Below are positions 36,186 through 56,845 of a stretch of 64,000 nt of DNA, one piece after another (position 1 is the stretch's first letter; each line of letters starts with the position of its first letter). A program made the translations under genes and the position numbers. The notes beneath the pieces were generated by a model that was not told the origin of the DNA, did no database searches, and worked only from the letters and a program-made list of their open reading frames with translations. The stretch lies in contig NC_088296.1 of assembly GCF_032854445.1 (NCBI RefSeq), positions 26,924,667-26,988,666 of the forward strand, read 5' to 3'. This stretch comes from Liolophura sinensis. Lineage: Eukaryota > Mollusca > Polyplacophora > Chitonida > Chitonidae.

Positions 36186-36971
36186 ATAAAATAAATAGCA
36201 AAGATTGGTAAAGTGTGTGTCTTTGCGTAATATCGACCTCCTGCCGTGTTTCGGTACTAACGTTCTGGTCGGAACACGGAAGTGATTTTATTTCCCCACC
36301 AAGAAATCCCTGTTTTACTGCCGGGATTTCCATGCTGCGCTGACCTACATAGCTCGCATATGATACGGCAATGTTTGCTTTACTGACTCTGAACAATCCC
36401 AGAACAATATTAGGCCCCATAATATGTTTGTCTACATTGTAGAACTATATAAGCCAGCAAACTGTTTACATGCTGATAATTTGGATAGCCTGGTAGATAA
36501 CTTCCTGTTTCCCACACACGACATTTCATTCTGTTTTAAGTGAACATTTTGTCGGGATTTTACTTCGGTGAGAACAGTTACCATCTGCTCTCAGTATGTG
36601 GAAACTCGCGTACAACATATGAAACGCCAAACTCGTATTTTGTCTTGGCGAGTAAGTGGCAAAGAAAGGCATTTAACATCAAGCTAAAGCCGTTACACAA
36701 ACGTTTGGAAGGCATGAGTATGGAAATGAAAATCTTACCACCAGACTTACGTGTACATGTACACGTACCTAATCAGTTGTGGACTTTTTCGAACCAAAAA
36801 AGACCATTTGTAATTCGTTCATTTCCACCTGAGTAACCTTTGCACTGCTGTCAGAACGTTTTAACACATGGGAAAACCATTTCGCCCTGTTGAGAATTGT
36901 TTCTACGTGGGTGAGAAAAGTTTACAAAGAGAAAGGAATGAAAAATAATCAAACTTTAAAGAGCTACGTTA

Positions 36972-37207
36972 AAATGCGGAGCGATGATGACCCAGAAGCC
37001 TCACGCCATAGTGGTTCCTGTAAGTTAAGTCCAGCTCATGCTGGCTTCCTATGCGTACATTGGAAAGGTTTTGCAGCAACTTGAAGATGGTCGTGAGTTC
37101 CCGCCGGGATCTGTCCGGTTTCCTCGCACCATAATGCTGGCCGTCGTCGTATAAATGAAATACTCTTAAATACAGAGTAAAACACCAACCAAATAAATAA
37201 ATAAACA
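36972..37207 (+). mobile_element. SINE, family A
   Basis: From GATGATGACCCAGAAGCC through CAGCTCATGCTGGCTTCC, ACCATAATGCTGGCCGTCGT and the tail AACCAAATAAATAAATAAAC. Confidence 0.85.
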
Positions 37208-37394
37208 AATAAACTTCGGTTCCAGTTGAGTTACGTCGTTATTTCTGGTACACAAGGACTTATAACCCAAAACAGCGATCAGGTCAAGTGGAATTCCGTC
37301 TTAAGTTCCTGTGTATACCACTCTTAAAGGTGATCATGACCTTACAAAACGACGCTACCGCCGGATTGTGATTAGTTTTGTCTTAATATCTCGT

Positions 37395-37580
37395 GTACCA
37401 GCTCATGCTGGCTTCCTCTTCGGTCGTCAGTAGGAAGGTCTTTCAGCAACCTGCGGATGGTCGTGGGTTTCCCCCGGGCTCTGCCCGGTTTCCTCCCGCC
37501 ATAATGCTGGCCGTCGTTGTATAAGTGAAATATTCTTGAGTACGGCGTCAAACACCAATCAAATAAATAAATAAATAAGG
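37395..37580 (+). mobile_element. SINE, family A (head missing)
   Basis: Starts at GTACCAGCTCATGCTGGCTT and keeps a well-preserved body and tail (GAGTACGGCGTCAAACACCA, then (AATA)n). It is only about 190 bases from the copy upstream. Confidence 0.9.
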
Positions 37581-38084
37581 AAATAAGTAATACCTCGTGT
37601 AATACCGCGATCAACGAGAAAACTTATCCCTATGTTAAGTCACCATTCTCATTTGTGACTGGTCTCTTGAACTGATCAAAACTGCAATTTGCATGCATTG
37701 CTGCCAGCTCTAATCATATATCAAGTAGGGTATAACACAAGATTGCAGGTATTAGTAATTTAGAGAACTTTTGTGGTCTTCAAAAGGTAAAGGGGACTAA
37801 CATTTCCGTCTGCATGAGAATAATTGTTTGAGTTATCTCCCTTGATATTTAGGCCGTGCATCTTTGTTGACATCACCATGGAGTTGTTCATTTCGGCTTT
37901 TTACACGTTACACGGGCGTTTTGGTTTCACTTACTATTTATGCTGTAAATTTGTCAACTTCATCCTCAGAAATATACGCCCCTATCTTTCGCCTGGTACA
38001 ATATACGCACACGCTGCTTACACGTTTGCCCACAACACATCAAAAAATCAAGTTGAACCTAGCATGACCACTATTTTTTGAGCT
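37581..38084. other. No gene seen
   Basis: Unassigned. The overlapping plus-strand ORFs at 37824-38081 have no domain match. Confidence 0.45.
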
Positions 38085-38215
38085 GTGGTTGCTGGAAGTG
38101 AAGTCATAGCATTTTGTTACCTTGGTAACCTTCAGGCGGGAGCACTGTCAAAAGTTTTTCAGCCCTATCCAGAACAAACGAAATTCTAATATATTTTAAC
38201 TAGGTGCAAACTAAC
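38085..38215 (-). repeat. Third copy of the dispersed repeat
   Basis: Read on the minus strand it matches 15590-15720 closely: TATGACTTCACTTCCAGCAA, CCACAGCT and the palindrome GGTTACCAAGGTAAC (38130-38116 on minus). Confidence 0.75.
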
Positions 38216-38559
38216 AGTGTAGAAATTTATCAACAACATAAAATGTCGCCAAGTGTCAGTATCAACCAATCAGTGGTCCTTCCCTCCTCGGTCTGGAGGC
38301 AATTCGTCCACCCAATTTCCTCAATGGTGCGTATGTAACCTATAGTGGCTACATGTCGTGACAGGATACCGCTGTTTGATAACGGTGTATGCTCATTTGG
38401 CTCACTGTTATAACTGTTCACCCAGAGTTCAAATCCCGATGCGTCCTCTTCCATTCCGAGCTATCTTAACACTTTGCGAAACAGCGCTGTACAAATCTTC
38501 ACATCCACAATTCCGTTTTTCAGCGTCTCATTTACATACGTGTTATTTTGGATGTGTTA

Positions 38560-38832
38560 CGCAAGGTCTTGGTATCATAAAGGGGATATAGTGCAACGAC
38601 TGGTTGACCCTCATCAGTACAATTGCTCGGGGAAGGGAGGGGGCGTGGTTGTTACTTAGCCATCTCAGTGAAGCAGCACTAGATGAAACAGCGTTTGAAA
38701 TCCGTCCTGCAACAAGGAGGCACACCACACGTACATGTGCTCTAAGGACTCCTTTGTCGTCATATGGCTTAAAGTTGTTAAGTACGATGTTAATCCCCAA
38801 GCACTCACTCACTCAATCACTCACTCATAAGC
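38560..38832 (+). mobile_element. SINE, family B
   Basis: Contains CAACGACTGGTTGACC, GTGAAGCAGCACTAGATGAA, CTAAGGACTCCTTTGTCGTC, GTTGTTAAGTACGATGTTAA and a CACTCACTCACTC tail, in the same order as the minus-strand copy at 54340-54675. Confidence 0.8.
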
Positions 38833-39258
38833 TCTTGGTACACAAACATTATGTGGAATCCTATCAGGAAATGTATACAAAATCACAAAAGAAAAATAAA
38901 CTTAAGAGTTTAACTTTTATAAAATTTTATTGATACAAAAAATCTCTAAAACAGAATATTCAATTTTAAAATCGTATCGAAAACATTTAAGTCTATATTA
39001 AAAAGAAGCAAAACGTTAATAATAAATATCATCTCATGAAGGTACGGTAACAGGATTTCGCTTGGATAAACATTAATATCAATATTTGTGGACAAGTTCC
39101 AAAATATTTGTGTTTATGGTCAAGCTCTGCACATATCAGCACTCTAAAACTGATGTGTTCAATTCAGCCTAATGACCTGTTTTCTGAGTGATACTATAAT
39201 AGGTCATGTTACTGTAACATCATATTGTAAATGTCATGGGAAACACAACACCCTGTAA

Positions 39259-39615
39259 CACGAACTGAAGTTTTCTGTTGGAATAACTGGGGACGAACTG
39301 AAGTTTTCTGTTGGAATAACAGGGGACGAACTGAAGTTTTCTGTTGGAATAACTGGGGACGAACTGAAGTTTTCTGTTGGAATAACTGGGGACGAACTGA
39401 AGTTTTCTGTTGGAATAAAAGTTGACGAACTGAAGATTTCTGTTGGAGCAACAGGGGACGAACTGAAGTTTTCTGTTGGAATAACAGGGGACGAACTGAA
39501 GTTTTCTGTTGGAATAACAATGGACGAACTGAAGCTTTCTGTGTAGTAACTGGAGACGAACTGAAGTTTTCTGTTAGAATAACAGGGGACGAACTGAAGT
39601 TTTCTGTTTGAATAA
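39259..39615. repeat. 33-bp minisatellite, about 11 units
   Basis: Units of GACGAACTGAAGTTTTCTGT plus TGGAATAACNGGG. The period is a multiple of three, so several frames stay open on both strands (11-residue repeats such as PTENFSSSPVI). There is no start, splice or flanking coding evidence. Confidence 0.97.
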
Positions 39616-40936
39616 CAGTACAAAACAAGTCCTACAGAACATATGGGTGTGTCGCAGTAAGAGAATCTATTCGCTATCCCTCAGAAAATATACGAAGTAG
39701 TTTTAAATCAGTTTAAGGGATTAGTACATCTACAGTGAAGTTTCCAAAATAGAAATAGAAAGCTGGCATAGCTTCATTACAAACAAGGGGTGTTTAACAG
39801 TAAACTTCTGTAAAATACATACATACATGCATATATGTATACAAGATCGGTTAATAAGCTGACTTGGACTCCGGACAAATGATCAAATTACTCGATAACG
39901 CCCCCCCGATTCCCTGATTTGCACCTTCCTTCACGTTAGTCCTCGTCAGTCACTCGTCTGGTAATTCCAATACCAGGCATATGACGCAGCCATTAACATG
40001 GACACAGAAGGGAGCAATGATATAAAAGTATAATGTATAAATTTACACATATGTGTTATTTAGTTGAATATGTAACATAGTATAATACAATGTAGAAATA
40101 TAAATATAGAACATAAATATATAATGGTAGCTACCAACCCAACACCCAGATATATCAGTGGATCCTAAAAACAGGAATTGTGAACACGACCGAAAACACC
40201 CGCTTTTTCTCCTGATCATCAGAAGTCGGAGATTCTACAAAATGAAGCACCGACGACAGCAGAAAATAACCCAAAGACCGAATAAATTGTCATACTTTTC
40301 ACATATTCAAAGTCTGGATGTGTAAGGCCGTTAATTAACACTGGACTGAGAAAGGAAATTTGTTTTTGTCAATAGTAGAGTCAATATTACTGTCAATTTT
40401 AGTTTCAATGATACAAGAAATGCTTTGATTTTAATTATATGGGCCATTCATGAGTGACTAAAACTTTCAAAACGTCCGATTGTCTCCATGGTGCAATGCA
40501 CAAAAACTTCCAAATTTAAAAAGATCACACGGCTCTTGTATATACTAATATTTGGGGTACAAAAATAATATATCTCAGACGGACAAAAACAATGTGGATC
40601 AAACAATATACATTTTTTTTCTTTTCTTTTTATATAGTCGTGTGTCAGCATTCTTGTGATGGAGGTAAAATGCTGTTTGTAGTAATAAACAAATAAGGGT
40701 AAAGTCACGTGAATCACGTGGCCGACGTGTTCAGACAGCCCAAAACTATAATTGTTTTTCCAAAACGAGGCTGCATGTTAAATGGTGGCTCTTACCACAT
40801 GCTCACGGTGGTCAAGAGCTTAGATGTACACAAACACAGTAAGGCTAACTTAGACAGGTACACGTTTATGTTATGTAAACGTATGTTCCGCTCATAGTTT
40901 TTGATGCCATCAACAAAATGGTGACGCCTTAAAATT
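39616..40936. other. Region downstream of the GRDP-like gene; no gene seen
   Basis: A/T-rich. It should contain the 3' UTR of the GRDP-like gene at its right end, but I see no clear AATAAA within 200 bases of its stop. Confidence 0.45.
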
Positions 40937-49183
<8,247 letters not shown>

Positions 49184-50278
49184 TTTAAAATTTCACTGTG
49201 TCTGTAACATTAGAAGTAAATAAAATTACGTCAAATAAGTATTTTATCCAAGTCCATAACTTTGCACTATCTCTGATCGTTTGAATGGAACTAAAGGGTA
49301 CAGAGATTCCTTTCTTGTACCATTGATAAAACGTGTATACACATGTAAACATTTTTTGTGGATGGAACACTTCATGTGAATGGAACGTTATACACGTGTA
49401 AACACTTCATGTAGATGGCACGTGCAAACACTTTCACTTTTGGTATCACGGGCAGGAAAAGGGTTAGCATTTGATGATCGTATTTACAACACACCAACAT
49501 TTAACGGCGGTGTCTACCTATAGACATGGGAATCCATTTTCCCTAGGTCCACCGTTCTGACTAACAGAGAGAATACACAAGAGCTGAGGAACCCACAAAT
49601 TCCATGCTCAACAGTGGACCAGCACCTCTTGTGTCCTCTTGTCAAAGACAAGCGTCCTGACCCCTCCGCCATGTCCCGGATATTTCCATATACATATGGA
49701 ACAAGCCTAAATAGGACTAGTACTTGCTTCCCACGCACTGTCCTTACCAATATCACACCGGCACAACATTCAAACGTCAAATTTTCAATTTATGTTGATG
49801 AAATCCGTTAGACCATTCCAGTCGAGTATATCAATAAAAATTTCTAATTCAATATGATCCAAATGATTTGAAAACTAAACCTTACAAGATTCAAAAAACA
49901 CACACAATCAACATCGTCCTCCCCCTAGTTCATCGAGGATCTTGAAACTTAAGTCCTCTAGACCCAAATCACAGACACTGCCACCATGACACACATTCAG
50001 ATTCAAATCATAGACAACCGTAAGAAGGACATAGAAAGATACAGCAGTAATTCGTACTGACCTGCCATTTAAACCACACAGTCCACAAGGCTTTCCGCAA
50101 AATGTACGGCTTTAGGCCCTTCTTTTGTACACGGTATAGGGAATATAACCTGACAGGTCAGGTACGAGGAAGGCTCGTTGTTACATGCTCCAATAAATCA
50201 CAACGGACCACATGTTCAAACTCCTATCAATTAGTTTTGGTCATCATTAAAAAATTCGTTGCTGGTCGTAAGACGACC
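49184..50278. other. Upstream region of the GRDP-like gene; no coding sequence seen
   Basis: A probable acceptor lies just before the start codon. A short repeated word, ACACATGTAAACA / ACACGTGTAAACACTTCATG (49339-49415), occurs upstream. No confident promoter was found. Confidence 0.45.
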
Positions 50279-50695
50279 ACGTTACAGACAATGTTACAGA
50301 CCAGGTTACAGACCGCGTTACAGACCACGTAACAGACTATGTTACAGACCACGTTACAGACCATGTTACAGACCGCGTTACAAACCACGTTACAGACTAC
50401 GTTACAAACCACGTTACAGATTATGTTACAGACAATGTTACAGACCGCGTTACAGACCACGTAACAGACCATGTTACAGACCACGTTACAGACCATGTTA
50501 CAGACCGCGTTACAAACCACGTTATAGACCACGTTACAAACCACGTTACCGACAATGTTACAGACAATGTTACAGACAATGTTACAGACAAGGTTACAGA
50601 CCGCGTTACAGACCACGTTGCAGACCATGTTGCAGACTATGTTCCAGACTATGTTAAAGATCACGTTACAGACCACGTTACAGACCATGTCAAAA
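50279..50695. repeat. 12-bp minisatellite
   Basis: About 35 units of GTTACAGACCAC with CAC/ATG/CGC variation at the last triplet. The period of 12 keeps all frames open, which explains the 171-codon minus ORF (CNVVCNMV repeats) and the plus ORFs. Confidence 0.97.
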
Positions 50696-51494
50696 TCTGA
50701 TATAGGTCGGCAAAGAGCTCGTTTTTCTGTCTTTCTTTTCAACTTCGCTAACGCAAAAAGATAAGGATTTTACACAAATTATCATTAAGAGGAAAACTCA
50801 AATATATAAATATCTCAAAAAAAAAGAAAAAACTCAGATCATATAGCTCATTTTTTGCTGCCTTGTCGATGGGGTTACGTCAAAAGGACATATTGTTAGT
50901 AAAAGTCTTGTAGGTGGTTTTAACCGCGCCATCAATGACCGGCATTTAACCATGAACCACGCTGACCGGAAGTTGCCCCCTCTTCGGTCACTCGACAGAG
51001 CGGCCACAGGTTGATGACCTAGAGCGCTGACAATAACTAGGGCGAGTAAGACTAGATCTGTATTATCGGCCCACGCTGTGAATAAAATTTATGGTTGAGC
51101 CAGTTTTAAAGGTGACCACTGAACTATATATACTTATATTCTTCGGGCAGCTCCCACAAATAAAACATGACCCAAATACGTCCATATCCCGGGCTTCTAC
51201 ACATACTTTGTGTCAATCTTTTCCCCTGTTCGGATATATAGTACGGTAGTTCATGCTTACCACTGGTTTATGTATTCCAGACAAATTTCTTGTTGATACA
51301 AACGGTTTTAACAAACATTTTATCATTTATTTATTTATCTCTGCATTTTACACATCTTTCAAAATGCTATACACAGACAAAAATGTACACTGTAGCGTAT
51401 ATGCCTCAGCGATGAAACAAACATCCTGCAGAAAACTTAACCTTTTCCAAGCTGAAATTCATATGTGCAAGAGCAGATATGAGCAGACGTCGTT
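50696..51494. other. No gene seen
   Basis: Unassigned sequence between two tandem arrays. Confidence 0.45.
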
Positions 51495-51705
51495 ATACAG
51501 GCCGTATATAGGCCGTACACAGGCCGTATACAGGCCGTAAATAAACCGTATACAGGCCGTATATAGCACGTACACAGGCCGTATACAGGCCGTAAATAAA
51601 CCGTATACAGGCCGTGTATACAGACAGTATACAGGCCTTAAACAAGCCATGTACAGGACATATACAGGCCATACACAGGACGTATACAGGCCGTACACAG
51701 GCTTA
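51495..51705. repeat. Short tandem array of about 10-11-bp units
   Basis: Words of CGTATACAGGC and CGTACACAGGC, with a higher-order repeat of about 63 bp marked by GTAAATAAACCGTATACAGG (51536 and 51592). Open frames on the minus strand (YGLYTACVRP) are artefacts. Confidence 0.93.
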
Positions 51706-53692
51706 TTTCGGACATATCTAGCATGTATTTGAAGAAAATAAACTGCCATTATCTTCATAGTCGGATCCCGCTCCACGTCGTGACCACTTTTTTACTTTGG
51801 TTCAAACCTACCTCCATACTACATGAGCGTGGGCAGCAAAGTGTGTATGTTGGTATATGTACGGACAGTACTCGTATGTACACGCACAAAATGCCTAACA
51901 TAACTCCTTCCCGGATACTATCGTCTCCCCACACCAGTTCATGTGTCCTCGATTAAAAACGTCAAACAGTATAGAGACGTACAACTTTTGTAGAAACACA
52001 GATCCGTAATGAGTGTTCCAGGTCAGTCATCGCAAGATCAATTTCCAAACGCAAAGTAACAATGAACAAAGAAAAGATGTGAAGTCAGAAATTAGGACGG
52101 AGTATACGTCTCCACGATTTGTATGAGTATATATTGTTGGTATTTTGGAAAACAACTGAAACTTGGTTTTCAGCATCTACGCTGAACTATGGGTACCGGG
52201 TACTATATTCACCTACATATTTTACGTACATTAATAGGTAAGGTGTATGTGGTAGAGAACATCTGGTACATGGTAAATATACGCAGATACATGCACATGT
52301 CGAACTGACCTTCCCACCATAAGGCTGGCCTATATTTGTAATACCGTTAATGATGATATTTGCCTGAAAAAATATACGTTTGGAGCTATCAAAGGAACAC
52401 ATTGAGTACGGCGTAAAACATCAATCAAATAAATAAATAAACCATGATAGTCCCAGGTTGAAATCATTCCGGGTTCTGTCCTTAATGTGCCTATTTACAA
52501 ATGCTGAAGTAGCAGGAAAGTCGGCCCTCCCCTCACCCACCATGGTTAGCTCAGAATTAGATGTCCATGTAGGTAAAAGGAAATGCGTTTGTTTTTTTGT
52601 TTTGTTTTTGTTTTTTTTTTCTTTTTGGCGAGATTATAAGCCTACTGTAACTAGCATAGTCTACATTATGAAAAGTCTGGCAGACTTATAAAAAAAAACT
52701 GTTGATATTAATATACTCCTGTCCGGTCTAAGACAAGTACAAGTTGTATGACATATCAACACACGCTGTGCTCACACACACTCGGAGTACTAGGCAGTAT
52801 GCAAGTGGGCGTCAGCCGAGGGTGAATTTAACACATACAACCTTAACTGCGCGGAGAATGACAGTCTATGTGAAGACGACTACCAGCGTAAACAACTTTC
52901 ATCACGGAGTAATAATAGATTTACTATACAACTTGTACAGGTATTATACAACCCCGTGAATTGAACTCTACTTACTTCTCTCGTTCTCCAGGTAATTCAT
53001 TCTACAAACAGCGGCTGGTCCATATGATCTCGGGAACGTAGGCCCGTCTCACCTATTTCGTAACGACAGTGATTCCGCGGTCAACCGATAGGGAGCGCTG
53101 GCGATGCAGCTAGAAAATAAACTCTGCCGCCCCGCTGTGCCAGTGTATGTAATGCGTTGACGCGGTAATTGTCGAGGTGGCATACAGGCTTACTGGTGCG
53201 GGACTGCGTGTTGTCCTGACTCGATCGACCTTACATATACAACATGTGATGGTGTATGTAGGATACATTATAGAATATGACATAATGGAAAATTTTTTCT
53301 CTTCAATAATCAATTCTGTTAAGCAATATCCTCATGCACCTCTACATGAATACACGCCGAGGGGGATTGTGAAATATCAACAATTTGGAAAACTACCGTG
53401 ACACATCCCAGCTACACCTGCACGCACGCGCGTGCGAACTCTTATATGCGACAGTCGAAAGTGCGAACTTTACCAACCTGGATAAACAAAGGTGTGATCG
53501 TGCTGTCTACGTGAGTAATGTGCATGTAGGTCAATTGTAATCCTGGTGGACAAGATAACAGAGGTCATTCTGAAGTGATCATCGGTTGGTGTCAAATCAA
53601 TATTTCCATATTTACAGGTGAGTATTCTGTTTAGTTCCAATGTCTATCTCACACTTAATATCTTCCGTTGTCCCATATAATGGGACGTACGA
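51706..53692. other. No gene seen; one SINE tail
   Basis: Contains a family A tail (GAGTACGGCGTAAAACATCA, 52404-52440) and a remnant of its body near 52310-52330. There are T runs near 52590-52625. No ORF has a domain. Confidence 0.5.
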
Positions 53693-53815
53693 GGGATGGT
53701 CGTGGATTTTCCCCGGGCTCTGTCCGGTTTCCTCCCACCATAATGCTGGTTGCCCTCGTACAAGTGAAATGTTCTTCAGTTCGGCATAAAACATCAACCA
53801 AAAAATAAATAAATC
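53693..53815 (+). mobile_element. SINE, family A (3' end)
   Basis: GATGGTCGTGGATTTTCCCC, CGGGCTCTGTCCGGTTTCCT, CCACCATAATGCTGGTTGCC and the tail AACATCAACCAAAAAATAAA. Confidence 0.9.
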
Positions 53816-53929
53816 AAAAAGCACCTGTATATTTCATATTCATGTCTGACACAATCAGTTGAATTAGACCATACAATAATGTATAAACAGATGACGCTTT
53901 GTCAGTCGGCATATTTATTGAGATTCTTC

Positions 53930-53990
53930 ATCTGATTGCCGTTTAACGCCACAAGCCAGGAATTTATCACTTGTATGATGGCGGTAAAGT
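53930..53990 (-). mobile_element. SINE 3' fragment
   Basis: TCTGATTGCCGTTTAACGCC followed by ACTTGTATGATGGCGG resembles the reverse of a family A 3' end. It is short and divergent. Confidence 0.45.
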
Positions 53991-54339
53991 AGCTAAAACT
54001 CTTTGTAACTAGATGGGAAATCGTCCCGTGTCGCTCAGGTCGGTTGCCAACCTGCTCATGGTGAGAGATCGTCTACGAAATGACACAAAGGCTTCCTCGG
54101 GATGCGGTTTAAATTGTAATGTAACAGGTGTAGCCAATTTAATTGCCAAGTTAAAATATTCGTTGTTAACCACCAGCCGACTTTATGCCGTTAAATTAAT
54201 GAGATAATGTCTTTTTCCGACTAATTTTGGCACTTGAAACAAGTTTTGTCTTACGAATTATATTATTACGAAGCTAAACCGATAAAGAGGTGCTCCGCCC
54301 GTTTCTCAATGTTACCGTACGACATACTGTTAGCTGAAG

Positions 54340-54675
54340 TAAATAGTGAGTACTGAAGGTTTAACGTCGTACAATTTTCAAGACATATGACAACGAAGGA
54401 GTCCTTAGAGTGCATGTAATGTGCCTCCTTGTTTCAGTACGGATTTCCACCGCTCTTTTATCTAGTGCTGCCTCACTGGTACGACTTACCGAAGGCAAGT
54501 AATCTGCCCCACCCGAGCCATTATACTGATACGTGTCAACCAGTCGTTGGACTGCCACCAAGCCAAGAAGCTGCAATTTCCTCTTTTCCGATCTTAGGTG
54601 TGACACGACCCAGGATTGACCCTGGGTCTAGCGTCCCTGAATAGGACGCTCTACCAACTGAGCCATCCGGCCGGT
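54340..54675 (-). mobile_element. SINE, family B, full length with a clear tRNA-like head
   Basis: On the minus strand the head reads GGCCGGATGGCTCAGTTGGT then AGAGCGTCC, with an A-box (TGGCTCAGTTGG) and a B-box (GGGTCAATCCT). The body follows with CAACGACTGGTTGACACG, GTGAGGCAGCACTAGATAAA and CTAAGGACTCCTTCGTTGTC. This copy defines the promoter end of the family. Confidence 0.88.
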
Positions 54676-55552
54676 CTGAAATAAAAATTGTTGGGTTGAT
54701 AGATTTACAATGATATATTTAAACTCTTGTGACATGTGCAAATAAAAACAAAAATGAATTCGTTGAGTGGTTCAAATTACCCCCACCAATATCTCACTTT
54801 GTTAAACATTAAGAAAATCATGTAATTATATGAATCGAACTGGATGTCCCATTGGGCACAACGGTTTCAAGGTACGCATGTTGCCAGTGGACCAATGCAT
54901 TAGAAGCCATGAAATATTATAGTCAATGTAGAGTTCCTCTGAACTCCCAAATTATTTCTTTCTTTTTTATTTTTTCCATTTATTAAAATATGATGGCGTG
55001 GACCAACACGATGTTTCGTCATTCTCCGTATTAAGCAAGACACCAGATGTGTGGATTTGATTCACGTAATCATATTTTTATTTTGAAGGGAATTCTCACA
55101 GGAAACGCCTTAAAATAGCGAAATCTGCTATAACTGTTCCTTAGTAACAGTACTTCAGGTTGAAGCAGGTTTTACTTGTTTTTCTGCATAAGAAGTGGGA
55201 CGATTTCCTATCTAGTTACAATGGGTCCTTTCATGGGTTGAGAAAGACGATCTTTGGTAGGGATAAACCACAGACCTTCGGTGATCAAGGTATAGGCTTA
55301 AACGAGGCCAAAGAAAAGACCTCCTTGAGACCTTGGCGACAAGAAGTTGTCGACGAGGCTCCTTTGTCCGTTTGCACAGTCTAAGGTTCACCGAAGATTA
55401 CTGGTGTTCACATGTGCGAAACTTCGTTAGTAACTTGTCCAAGGTCGGAGCCTTTATGTACCTGCATGTACATGTGTACTGATTACAGCTGGCTATTACA
55501 TGGTACTACCACATATACCCTGACAGAAAACGCCTTTATATTTCATGGAGGG
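54676..55552. other. No gene seen
   Basis: Unassigned. The 74-codon ORF at 55160-55384 has no recognisable domain. Confidence 0.45.
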
Positions 55553-55790
55553 GGTCCAGTGGCCCAGTTAGCATACTAGCACAGTATATTGACCAAAAAG
55601 CCTTTCACCTCTGCGGTCCATGTACGTTCACATCAGGCTCACACTGGCTCCCTCTCCGCTCGTACATAAAGAATGCTTGCCGGAAATCTGACAATGCTGG
55701 TCTGTTTCCCCCTCCCTCTGTTCGGTGTAACCTCACCGTAATGCTTGCCATCGTCTTATAGGTAAAAAAACCCTAGCCATGAAACAACAC
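55553..55790 (+). mobile_element. SINE, family A, divergent full-length copy
   Basis: Head GTCCAGTGGCCCAGTTAGCA then TACTAGCACAG, then CTCACACTGGCTCCCTCTCC, CACCGTAATGCTTGCCATCG. The tail is lost in an A-rich stretch. Confidence 0.75.
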
Positions 55791-55852
55791 ATAGAGTTTA
55801 CGCGAGCTGCACTGTATTGAGAATTACAGGGGCTATCTGTAAATTTACACGC

Positions 55853-56253
55853 AGATGGAGCAGATGTAGCAGATGTAGCTGATGGAGCAGATGTAGCAGA
55901 TGTAGCTGAGGGAGAAGATGGAGCTGATGAAGCAGATGGAGCAATGTAGCAGATAGAGCTGACGTAGCAGATGGAGCTGATGAAGCAGATGTAGCAGATG
56001 TAGCAGATGTAGCTAATGGAGCAGATGGAGCTGATGGAACAGATGTAGCAGATGGAGTTGATGAAGCAGATGGAGCAATGTAGCAGATGGAGCTGATGTA
56101 GCAGATGGAGCTGATGAAGCAGATGTAGCTGATGGAGCAGATGTAGCAGATGGAGCAGATGTAGCAGATGAAACAGATGTAGCAGATGGAGCTGATGGAG
56201 CAGATGTAGCAGATGGAGCTGATGGGACAGATGGAGCTGATGGAGCAGATGTA
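55853..56253. repeat. Triplet-phased minisatellite (GATGGAGCA / GATGTAGCA)n
   Basis: Units of 9 and 12 bases built from GAT, GGA, GTA, GCA and GCT triplets. The minus frame reads SAPSATSAPSAT. There is no coding context. Confidence 0.95.
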
Positions 56254-56389
56254 GTTGAAATCACCACAGTTTCTGATCTACCATGTCGTAAGCCGATATC
56301 ACTAACTTGATGTAAGACTCATTAAGAAATTGCTATTTTCATCATTAACGTTAATGTTTGCCATGCTGCAGATATACCAGTGTTGTAAC

Positions 56390-56845
56390 ATGGTAGAAAG
56401 TAAAAGATAACCGTATTCGGACAGAAATTTAAACTTTTTATTGATCTGGAGGAGTCATCAGTATTCCAGCTGGAATTCTTGGAAAATATTTCCACAAAAA
56501 CCGATCTGTCCTCTGCGGATGTGCTAGAAAAAGCAATATGGCGGTAAGAACACTAACCCCCTGTCGGCTGAATTACAAGATGCTATGGGAATGCAACCAT
56601 CCCCGTTAGACGTGGAATATGTGTGACATTGTCATTTGCTGTCTCCCTACATAAAATACTTTCATAATTTTCCTTTTGAATTCCCGTTCTCCAGACTGGT
56701 GAATCACGTGGATAAGGCAGAGTGTACTTGTCGAGTCATACACAGCCTGCCCCAAATGATGTCCGCCATACAGGCGTTCTGTCACGACAAGATGGCCGCT
56801 GTGGCTCACGTGATCGGTACAGATCAACTCCCTCTCCTGACTCAG
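56390..56845 (+). pseudogene. Broken inverted copy of the GRDP-like gene
   Basis: The ATG at 56390 begins a decayed copy of GRDP exon 1: MVESKR then a stop, a frameshift, then FIDLEESSVFQLEFLENIST and VLEKAIWR. Further on, LDVEYV is followed by TGA in the place of the Trp of the WHCHLLSP motif. Nearly all exon 1 sequence after this motif is deleted. An acceptor (TTCTCCAG) then leads into 56695-56845, an intact 151-nt equivalent of exon 2 with the same length, phase and donor, coding for HVDKAECTCRVIHSLPQMMS and AVAHVIGTDQLPL. Exons 3 and 4 are not seen. It keeps intron borders, so it is a genomic duplicate, not a retrocopy. Confidence 0.88.

Noticed and set aside
39209-39628. Minus ORFs of 129-139 codons with 11-residue repeats
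   Set aside because: The 33-bp period keeps several frames open; no upstream exon, signal peptide or homology supports a protein.
50227-50742. 171-codon Cys-rich ORF (CNVVCNMV repeats)
   Set aside because: It arises from the 12-bp minisatellite, which leaves frames open on both strands.
54590-54675. Possible functional tRNA gene
   Set aside because: A- and B-boxes are present, but the sequence runs into the family B SINE body and lacks a proper tRNA fold end.
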